The notes beneath the pieces were generated by a model, which saw nothing but the letters and a program-made list of their open reading frames with translations, ran no database searches and was not told the DNA's origin. From the NCBI GenBank assembly GCA_965199165.1, contig OZ240681.1, positions 2,728,001 through 2,792,000 of the forward strand: 64,000 nucleotides of DNA, read 5' to 3'. The position numbers and the translations under genes were made by a program. Positions 42,488 to 48,947 of the stretch are shown one piece after another (position 1 is the first letter of the stretch; each line of letters starts with the position of its first letter). Source of the stretch: LMUY01 sp965199165 (GTDB taxonomy: Bacteria > Pseudomonadota > Alphaproteobacteria > Acetobacterales > Acetobacteraceae).

Positions 42488-43946
42488 GCTTGGCTCCTTC
42501 AAACAACGCCGTTTCCGCCTCGTCCTGCGCGATCGCGGCGAGTTCGCCATCGAGGTCGACCAGGTCGTAGCTTTCGCCGATCGTCTGCACCGCCTTGCGC
42601 CGCGACATCACGCCCCCGCCCACCAGCGTGGTGATGGCGGTGGCCTCCGCCTGCTTGTCGCCATAGGTCGGATGGAAGAACGGCGGCCACACCAGCGTCA
42701 GCCCGGCCGGGTCCAGCGCGGTCTGCTGCCGCTCGCCGCAGAACACGCCGCCCTTGATCTTGGCGGAGGCGAGGCAGACCAGGCGCAGCAGCGGCATCAC
42801 CCCGGCATCGCCGTAGCTCATCCGCAGGCGGGCGGTCAGCCAGATCAGCGGCTGCTTCATCAGCTCCATCGCCCGGCCGGACTGCGCGCTGGCCAGCTTG
42901 TCGCGGTCGCTGGCATCGCCGTGCATGGCGCCCATAGCGTATTTATGCAGGTGCGTGACGTAGTTGGTCACCGCATCCGCCGCCGAACCGCTGATCTCCA
43001 GCAGCTTCGCATCGCCGTCGACCGCCACCACCAGGGCGGATGCCGCGCCGCCGATCCGGGTCGGTGCCTCCATCGGCCCGGCCGGTTCCTTGATCAGCAG
43101 GGTGGGGTCGCTGCTGTATTTCAGCCCGCGCCCCCCCTGCGAAAGCTGGTAGTCGGCTTCGATCTCCGTGTTCAGCCCACCCAGGAAGGTGCACGCGCCG
43201 TCGACGCCGTCGCCGCCGGGCAGGTTCCTGATCCACACCATCGGCACCACGCCCAGCCCATGCTCGACGCTGCGGCCGGCGTCGCGTTGCGGCACGTGGT
43301 CGGGCTCCGTGCTCGGCCAGGGCGCGAACCAGGTCTCCTCCTGCGCATCCCACTGCCGCTGGAACCAGAACGTGCCGACATCCTCGGCAAGCCGCCCGTA
43401 GCCGGACGCCACCAGGTCGGCCCGCCGCACCTTCCGCCGCTCGGTCACCCGCAGCAGCGCCCGCGGCGAGGCCGGGTCCCATTCCGGGCTGAGATAGGCC
43501 GTGGGGAAGACGTCGAAATAGGGCTGGTTCGCCAACACCCGGAACAGGATGGCCACCGAGCCCACGCTGCCGACGGTCGCGGCCTCCGCCATCGTGCTGG
43601 CAAGCTGCGTCGCGTCGACCAGCGCCTTCAGCGCCACGACCGTAGGGTTCTCCTTGCCCCCGTTGCTTGGCCCGCTGGGGCAGGGCCAGCGTCCCTGCCC
43701 GAACAGCATCGAGACGCTGTCGTCCACCACCGTCCGGCACCACCCCGTCCGCACGGTGGGGCGACGCCTGTCGAGCGGGATGTATTCGCCACCGGGCGTC
43801 CGTTCCACGCTGAACGGCGTCTCGATATGGTCATACTGCTCGCCAGCCAGCACGCGCCCCAGCGCCACGATCCGTGCCCGGCGCGGCGGGTAGTCGCCGT
43901 CCGCGATCTGCATGCTGTCCTGCAATGCGTTCCAATCCACGCGCAC
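42480..43946 (-). CDS. Portal protein
   Basis: Dodecameric portal of 488 aa, similar in layout to SPP1 gp6-like portals. The N-terminus holds RTGWCRTVVDDSVSMLFGQG near residues 66-85, typical of portal wing strands. The stem region has EIEADYQLSQGGRGLKYSSD near 255-275. The clip/crown part includes VTHLHKYAMGAMHGDASDRD and the helix SGRAMELMKQPLIWLTARLR. The C-terminus carries KQAEATAITTLVGGGVMSRR, the usual last helices. It lies 51 bases downstream of terL. Confidence 0.85.
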   Translation of the reverse strand: MRVDWNALQDSMQIADGDYPPRRARIVALGRVLAGEQYDHIETPFSVERTPGGEYIPLDRRRPTVRTGWCRTVVDDSVSMLFGQGRWPCPSGPSNGGKENPTVVALKALVDATQLASTMAEAATVGSVGSVAILFRVLANQPYFDVFPTAYLSPEWDPASPRALLRVTERRKVRRADLVASGYGRLAEDVGTFWFQRQWDAQEETWFAPWPSTEPDHVPQRDAGRSVEHGLGVVPMVWIRNLPGGDGVDGACTFLGGLNTEIEADYQLSQGGRGLKYSSDPTLLIKEPAGPMEAPTRIGGAASALVVAVDGDAKLLEISGSAADAVTNYVTHLHKYAMGAMHGDASDRDKLASAQSGRAMELMKQPLIWLTARLRMSYGDAGVMPLLRLVCLASAKIKGGVFCGERQQTALDPAGLTLVWPPFFHPTYGDKQAEATAITTLVGGGVMSRRKAVQTIGESYDLVDLDGELAAIAQDEAETALFEGAKHE

Positions 43947-43997
43947 CTCCGCGGGCGACCGCCCGATCCTGGTCCAATGAATGCTCCGGCGATGCGC

Positions 43998-45290
43998 TCA
44001 CCGTCCGATGAGCGACGTCACCACGGTGCGGGCGGGCTGCGCCGCGTAGCGGCCGAACAGGTAGTAGCCGGTGGCGTCCACGGCATGGTCGTAGCCGCCG
44101 TCCTTGTCGGCCTCGCTGCTGCCTTCGCGATAGGTCAGCCGTTCGTATGCCTCGATCGACTTGGCGCAGGCCGGGTCGACAAAGGCCCGGCGCGTGCCGT
44201 CCGCCGCGCAGAACCGCGCGTTGGTCAGGTTGTAGCGGTCCCGCACCTGCGGGTGCCCCGACATCGCGCGCACGCCGAAGCCGCGCGTGCGCAGGATGCC
44301 GATATCGGTCCGCCCCATTGCGCTCGTCCGCCGCTGCACGCCGGCAGGGTCTGGATACACCGTCACGTGGCTCACGCGTCCGCCCCGGCCGTAGCGCCGC
44401 TGCAGCTCGTCGCACATCTCGTCCGTGTTGCTGCCCGGCAGCATGATCTCGCCGACCTGGTGGTCGGTGTCCTGCCGGTGCTGCCAGACCGTCGCCGTCA
44501 TCGGGTTGACGTTGAAGTCCATCCCGACATGCAGCTCTTCATCGGCCGAGCAGGGGCAGGGCCGTATGTTCTCCGCCCGGCTGAACGCGTAGATCACCCG
44601 GCCCGCATGGTCCTCGAACCCGGCCTCGTACTCCTGGCGGAACTCGCGCGGGCCCATGCTCCGCATCGCTTCGGCGATCTCCTCGGGTGGGACGTTGCCA
44701 CCCTGCCGCGTCGTGAACGTCCACGACTTCCAGCCCTGCACCGGCGTCCCGTCCTTATGGAGGGCGCCGGGCAGTCCAAGGGTGAACTTCCGGTAGAAGT
44801 CGTTGGTGCCTTTGGGTGTGCCAAGGAACAACGCGTGGCCCTGCGCGGTGGACAGCATGGGCCGGATCGTCTCGCCCCAGGCCTCGGGCTTGGCGTCCGC
44901 CCACTCGTCGCCGAGGAAGAACCAAAGCCCGGACCCGCGCAGGTTGTCGTGGTTGTCCAAGCCGACGATGCGGATCACGTGGCCCGAAAGCAGCGTGAGG
45001 GCGCACTCCGTCTCGTTCGCCCGCCCGGCGAGCCAGCGCGCGGGGATGGCCCGCTTCAACCGGCGCCAGAACACGCGCTTGCCCTGCTTGAAGGTTGGCG
45101 CCCCGTACCAGATCTCGTTGTCCGGATGCACGTTCTGCCGCACGGCCTCGCGCGCCGCCCGGCGGACCTCCTCCACGCCTAGGAAGGTCTTGCCGAACCG
45201 CCGTCCGCATGGCGCCGTACGGAACCGCGCCTCGAGCGTCCAGCCCGCGCTGTATATCTGCGCCTGCGGTTGCGTCAGCCTGGCGCGCAT
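43998..45290 (-). CDS. Terminase large subunit
   Basis: DNA-packaging motor and nuclease, 430 aa. The ATPase domain has a Walker A-like GRRFGKT at residues 29-35, an adenine-binding/Q region upstream, and Walker B FFLGDEW at 124-130 with the Asp-Glu catalytic pair. LFLGTPKGTNDFYRKF near 155-170 is the coupling motif. The RNase-H-like nuclease domain begins at MDFNVNPMTATVWQ (Asp258), and DGGYDHAVDATGYYLFG holds the last acidic residues. Domain order and length are normal, and both active sites look intact. Confidence 0.93.
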   Translation of the reverse strand: MRARLTQPQAQIYSAGWTLEARFRTAPCGRRFGKTFLGVEEVRRAAREAVRQNVHPDNEIWYGAPTFKQGKRVFWRRLKRAIPARWLAGRANETECALTLLSGHVIRIVGLDNHDNLRGSGLWFFLGDEWADAKPEAWGETIRPMLSTAQGHALFLGTPKGTNDFYRKFTLGLPGALHKDGTPVQGWKSWTFTTRQGGNVPPEEIAEAMRSMGPREFRQEYEAGFEDHAGRVIYAFSRAENIRPCPCSADEELHVGMDFNVNPMTATVWQHRQDTDHQVGEIMLPGSNTDEMCDELQRRYGRGGRVSHVTVYPDPAGVQRRTSAMGRTDIGILRTRGFGVRAMSGHPQVRDRYNLTNARFCAADGTRRAFVDPACAKSIEAYERLTYREGSSEADKDGGYDHAVDATGYYLFGRYAAQPARTVVTSLIGR

Positions 45291-45304
45291 GCCCTCGGTT
45301 GCAG

Positions 45305-45832
45305 CTACTTGAGCCCCCAGAAGCTGCCCGCCGTCCCGGACCCCAGCGCGACGTTGGTCACCGCGAAGGGCAGCGACTGGAACGACGGGCTGGCGGCGAG
45401 GCTCAGCGTCAAGGCGGATCCGTCGGCCAACGTCAGGGTGGCCGGACCCGCCGCCGTGCAGACGAAGCCCAGCGAACGTTGTGCCGCGGTCGGCACGCCC
45501 GGCGTGATGGCGACCACGCCCTGGAAGGCCGCCGAGTTGGCGTCCAGCACGTAGGATGGTGTCGCCGCGCCGCTCCCCGGTGCACCGCTCGCGGGGAGCG
45601 TGGATACCGGGAACCGCGACTGGTCCGACACCGGCCGCGGCAAGCCGAACGGGTTGACGCTCGTGTCGCTGGTGTCGATCCAGAAGGGCATGTGGCCGAC
45701 CACGAAGCCCGGCACGGCCGGCGGTATGCCAAGGTTGACGGAGTAACGCTCCTGGGACGGCGGCACCGCCGCCAGCGCGGCAAGGGGCAAGGCTGCGGCC
45801 AGCGTCGCCGCACGCAGCGATGGGAAGCGCAT
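45305..45832 (-). CDS. Signal-peptide protein between terminase subunits
   Basis: Protein of 175 aa with a clear Sec signal (MRFPSLRAATLAAALPLAAL, cleavage near Ala22). The mature part is rich in Pro, Ser, Thr and Ala, with strands such as RYSVNLGIPPAVPGFVVGHM and PSYVLDANSAAFQGVVAITP, and ends AGSFWGLK. It has one cysteine (Cys123). I recognise no family. Its place between small and large terminase genes, 14 bases before terL, is odd because packaging genes normally lie together. It may be a moron whose product acts in the periplasm or at the cell surface. Confidence 0.72.
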   Translation of the reverse strand: MRFPSLRAATLAAALPLAALAAVPPSQERYSVNLGIPPAVPGFVVGHMPFWIDTSDTSVNPFGLPRPVSDQSRFPVSTLPASGAPGSGAATPSYVLDANSAAFQGVVAITPGVPTAAQRSLGFVCTAAGPATLTLADGSALTLSLAASPSFQSLPFAVTNVALGSGTAGSFWGLK

Positions 45833-45862
45833 GGATATCTCCTGAAGATGGGAGCCGAGCGG

Positions 45863-46192
45863 CTAATCCGCGATTGTCGGGTCGGTGTCCGCCGCGATCT
45901 CTTCCACCGTGGGCATGCTCAACCGGCGTTCGCCCACCGGCGCCTTCTTCGCGTGCATGTACGGCATCAGCGCCGTCGCAAGATCGATGAACAGGGGCAG
46001 CGCCCCGGACCGCAGCGCCCAGCGCATCACGCGCAACAGCCCTTCCCGCGGGCCGATCTCGGCAAGCTGTTCATGGGTCAGGTCGTCGAGCACGCCCTTG
46101 ATCGCGGCTTCCATGGCCGCAGTGTTCTCGACGACCTTGGCCGGACTACGTCTCGGACGTCCGCCGGGCTTGCGGGCGGAGGCATCGGGCAT
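45863..46192 (-). CDS. Putative terminase small subunit
   Basis: Protein of 109 aa, first of the structural genes. The basic Arg/Lys-rich N-terminus (ARKPGGRPRRSPAKVVENTA) precedes helices with HEQLAEIGPREGLLRVMRWA and LFIDLATALMPYMHAKKAPV. The A-x-x-x-P-Y-x-H-x-K/R-x-A-P pattern is the usual C-terminal oligomerisation segment of small terminases. No full N-terminal helix-turn-helix is evident, and the protein is short. The start ATG is at 46190-46192 with GGAG about 12 bases away. Confidence 0.65.
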   Translation of the reverse strand: MPDASARKPGGRPRRSPAKVVENTAAMEAAIKGVLDDLTHEQLAEIGPREGLLRVMRWALRSGALPLFIDLATALMPYMHAKKAPVGERRLSMPTVEEIAADTDPTIAD

Positions 46193-46262
46193 GGCTTGAT
46201 GGCACTCCAACGATGATCGATAGGGACTGGGCGGCCTCGCTCCTCGGGGTGCCGAAATAGAA

Positions 46263-46289
46263 AACCCCGGAACCGAGCGGTCCGGGGTT
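46263..46289 (-). terminator. Rho-independent terminator before the terminase operon
   Basis: On the minus strand, AACCCCGGA, a nine-base loop, then TCCGGGGTT form a nine-base-pair stem followed by TTCTATTT. It would stop transcription coming from the 156-residue gene upstream, so the structural operon needs its own promoter at about 46193-46262 or antitermination. Confidence 0.75.
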
Positions 46290-46381
46290 CGATGTGTCGG
46301 CCGTCCGGCCCACGTCTCGCGATGATGAGAAACCTTATAGGGAGGTTGGCCCACCGTCGCAACAGGAAATTAGGACTGGCC

Positions 46382-46852
46382 TCATGAAGCTCTCCCTGTG
46401 CGCGCCCGGTCGGCGTCGGTGTAGTGGTCCACCAGGCGCATCAGGTCCGCCACCACCATCCCGGCCATCACCCGCCTGTCCTGTTTCATCCTTCCGGCGA
46501 GCGCGGCTATGGAGAGGCCAGAACTCAGGATGTCCCTCATCCTGTCGTCGCCCGCCTTGCCCAGCGCCTTCAAAGCCAGCCGGTAGCTCGTCGTCGCTGC
46601 GAGCTGGCGCTCTTGTGCGAACAGCTTGGTGTCACTGCTACGGCCGGCGCGGTCGGTATCGAAGGCGCCATGCTCCGCCATGGCAAAGGCCTGGTACCAA
46701 CGGTTGGCGGCAAGCAACTCGGCGCTGCCGATCCGGCCGGAGGCTAGCAGCGCACCCAAGGTCCCACGCTCCCGCTGACCCAGCGCCAGCAGCAACCGGT
46801 TCGCGCGCTCGCCCCGCAGTAAGACTGGCCCGATGTCCGACTTGTCCTGCAA
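46382..46852 (-). CDS. Helical protein upstream of the phage operon, possible regulator
   Basis: Protein of 156 aa, predicted all-helical. LGALLASGRIGSAELLAANR near residues 31-50 is followed by WYQAFAMAEHG, then LFAQERQLAATTSYRLALKA and the pattern RMRDILSSGLSIAALAGRMK..RRVMAGMVVADLMRLVDHY at 104-145. This arrangement recalls DUF6456-type proteins, which are associated with prophage or gene-transfer-agent control in alphaproteobacteria, but the match is weak. The start appears to be TTG (46850-46852) with GGGAG eight bases before it. A strong terminator separates it from the terminase gene. Confidence 0.62.
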   Translation of the reverse strand: MQDKSDIGPVLLRGERANRLLLALGQRERGTLGALLASGRIGSAELLAANRWYQAFAMAEHGAFDTDRAGRSSDTKLFAQERQLAATTSYRLALKALGKAGDDRMRDILSSGLSIAALAGRMKQDRRVMAGMVVADLMRLVDHYTDADRARTGRAS

Positions 46853-47104
46853 GAACTCGTCTCCCTGTCCTGATCGATGCTAGACCGCAGGCAAGCTGCT
46901 CGCGCTATTGGCTGGCCGGTGCGGCGGCGCACGGCGCGGTGCTCGGCTCGCTGCGGATGCTCCGGCTAGCACGCGCCTTCTCCCCGTCGCAAGGACGTGC
47001 AGCCCGTCAGTTTGCTCGGGCCTTAACGATCTGTAGACGAGACGGTGACATCCTTGCCGCATGCAGATGCATGAGCAAACAGCCTTGTCCCGAAGAGGCG
47101 CTCG
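46853..47104. other. Divergent intergenic region at the right edge of the phage block
   Basis: Holds no gene I can support. It separates the minus-strand 156-residue gene from the plus-strand chemoreceptor and should contain both promoters. GCATGCAGATGCATG near 47060-47074 is partly palindromic. No attachment-site duplication with the left boundary near 25539-25593 was seen by eye. Confidence 0.4.
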
Positions 47105-48463
47105 ATGACCTCGCTCCCCTGGGCGGAGTTGCTCGCGCTCTTCAACATCTCCCAGGCTGAAGTCAGGATATTGGAAAGCGGGAAGGAGGTCATCGCCGAC
47201 GTGCTGCCCGGTGTGCTCGACGAGATGCACCGGAAGGCGGATTCCGGATCACGCCTGACGGCGGCCGTCCAGACTCCGGCCGTGCGCGGGCTTCGGCTTT
47301 CCTATTGGGAGGCGGTCGCCACCGGAGGAGCATCGGGTGATCTGATGACGATCGGCCTCGCGTTGGGTGGAGCCTACGGCAGGCTTGGCGTCCCGAGCCA
47401 GCAGCTGACCACCGGACAGTCGACGACGATGCTGGCGATCATGGAAGCCGTCAAACTCGCCGAAGCGCAGCCCAGCCGCCGACCGCGCTGGCGACGGTCG
47501 CAATCCCGCGGCGCCTTCAGCCGGCAGAGCGCCTATCGCAGTGCCCTCAGCAAGATCACGTGGCTGGGATTGAGCTTGATCCTGCAGGGCCACGATGCGG
47601 CGCAGGCGGCAGAGAAGCGGCAGGCGCTGCAGACCATCGAACAGAGCTACAGCAGCCAGATCGGCCACGCATTGGACGCCATGGCAGGCGGGTCTTCCGA
47701 ACTCGACGCCGCGGCCCACTCGCTGTCCCTCGCGACATCCCGGTCGCTCGAGAACTCGGGGAGGATCGCTGGCGTGGCTGCCGAGGCAAGCGACACCGTG
47801 TTAAAGGTCGCCACCGGCGCCGCGCGTCTGTCGACCAGCGTGGCGGAGGTGTCGAACCGCGTCTCCCAGTCGACGGCCCTTGCGACGCGCGCGGTCCAGA
47901 CGGCGCAGCGCACCGACGGCGTCGTCAAGACGCTCGCGGACTGTGCGCAGAAGATCGGCGAGGTCGTCAAGCTGATCAGCGACATCGCCGCGCAGACGGA
48001 CCTCCTGGCGCTCAATGCCACGATCGAGGCGGCTCGGGCGGGAGAGGCGGGTCGGGGCTTCGCCGTCGTGGCGTCCGAGGTGAAGAACCTTGCCAAGCAG
48101 ACAGCCCGCGCGACCCAGGATGTCGGCCAGCAGATCGGCCAGCTCCAGCTCGCAACCAACGAGACGGTCACCGCGATCGCCGAGATCTACCAGGCGATCG
48201 GCCAGCTGAGCGAAGTCTCCAGCCTCATCGAGGAGGCGATCATCCACCAGGGCGAGACCACGCGGGAGATCGCGGGCGAGCTGGATCGCGCGACCACCCG
48301 CAACAATGAGGTGACCGCCCTGACTGCGACGATCCAGGGTGACAACTCGGCCGCCGTGACCGTCGCCAACCACCTGGCCATGGTCACCGCCGGGCTGACG
48401 GAACAGACCAACGCCCTGCTCAAAGCCTCCGCATCGTTCGTGCAGGACGCCCGCGCAGCCTGA
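47105..48463 (+). CDS. Globin-coupled, soluble methyl-accepting chemotaxis protein
   Basis: Cytoplasmic chemoreceptor of 452 aa without membrane segments. Residues 8-165 resemble the protoglobin sensor of HemAT-type aerotaxis transducers (SYWEAVATGG for the usual Y/F-W...L-x-x-G, and LGGAYGRLGV). At the place of the proximal heme histidine (H-x-R-I-G-L in HemAT) the sequence is Tyr91-Gly-Arg-Leu-Gly-Val, so heme ligation is altered or lost. The signalling part has the conserved hairpin tip ISDIAAQTDLLALNATIEAA then RAGEAGRGFAVVASEVKNLA near 295-340. It would signal through CheW/CheA, which are not in the window. Confidence 0.85.
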   Translation: MTSLPWAELLALFNISQAEVRILESGKEVIADVLPGVLDEMHRKADSGSRLTAAVQTPAVRGLRLSYWEAVATGGASGDLMTIGLALGGAYGRLGVPSQQLTTGQSTTMLAIMEAVKLAEAQPSRRPRWRRSQSRGAFSRQSAYRSALSKITWLGLSLILQGHDAAQAAEKRQALQTIEQSYSSQIGHALDAMAGGSSELDAAAHSLSLATSRSLENSGRIAGVAAEASDTVLKVATGAARLSTSVAEVSNRVSQSTALATRAVQTAQRTDGVVKTLADCAQKIGEVVKLISDIAAQTDLLALNATIEAARAGEAGRGFAVVASEVKNLAKQTARATQDVGQQIGQLQLATNETVTAIAEIYQAIGQLSEVSSLIEEAIIHQGETTREIAGELDRATTRNNEVTALTATIQGDNSAAVTVANHLAMVTAGLTEQTNALLKASASFVQDARAA

Positions 48464-48487
48464 GCCTCCTGCAGGAGCCCGACACCA

Positions 48488-48835
48488 TCAGCGGACGCAG
48501 ATTTGCGCCTTCACAGCCTCGCTCGCCCAGCAGGCCGGATCCGTCGTGCTGCGGATGTACCGGCCCGCAAGGCTGATGTTCCGATTGCCGAGATTGACGA
48601 ACGCGGATGCCACCCCCGGGCTCTCCATGACGAGGATGTAGAACGGTTTCCCAGGTGCGGTGACCTGGAAGCTGCCGTCCTTGTCCGTCAGCCTGAAATC
48701 ACAGCGATAGTTGCCGTCATCCGTCGTGCTGCACTGTGCCGGCCTGGCCTCCGCTCCACTTGCGAAGACCAGGGCGCACAGAGCTGCCCCCAGGCAGAGC
48801 ACCCCTGGCCAGAGGCGTGATGATCGTCTTTCCAT
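48488..48835 (-). CDS. Small secreted protein with two cysteine pairs
   Basis: Exported protein of 115 aa. A signal peptide (LWPGVLCLGAALCALVFASG) ends near Ala30. The mature part holds four cysteines (AQCSTTDDGNYRCDF and PACWASEAVKAQICVR), suggesting two disulfides, with a beta-rich core FRLTDKDGSFQVTAPGKPFY. I recognise no family; the size and cysteine spacing recall small periplasmic beta-sandwich proteins. It is convergent with the chemoreceptor gene, 24 bases away, and divergent from the molybdoenzyme gene. Confidence 0.7.
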   Translation of the reverse strand: MERRSSRLWPGVLCLGAALCALVFASGAEARPAQCSTTDDGNYRCDFRLTDKDGSFQVTAPGKPFYILVMESPGVASAFVNLGNRNISLAGRYIRSTTDPACWASEAVKAQICVR

Positions 48836-48947
48836 GCCCTACGCTGCCACTGCAGGCGAGCGTTGTCACCACGTTGGGAGCACGGGACAAGCCGACAGCC
48901 CCGCGCGGCTTGACGGCTACCGCGGCCGAAGAGCAGGGAGTAGCGCC

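Larger units (their letters stand above)
25594..46852 (-). mobile_element. Contractile-tailed phage structural block (prophage remnant or domesticated particle)
   Basis: About 25 consecutive minus-strand genes from a putative regulator and small terminase through head, neck, sheath/tube, baseplate, fibre and endolysin. From the sheath onward the order parallels the P2 group (sheath, tube, frameshifted E/E', T, U, X, D, V, W, J, I, fibre). I found no integrase, transposase, repressor, replication, methylase or partition gene, and no duplicated attachment site at either end. Host genes resume at the DHA2 transporter on the left and a chemoreceptor on the right. Every structural frame looks intact. 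Confidence 0.88.

Noticed and set aside
42486..45182. 898-codon plus-strand open frame across portal and terminase
   Set aside because: Antisense shadow; both minus-strand proteins have clear family motifs.
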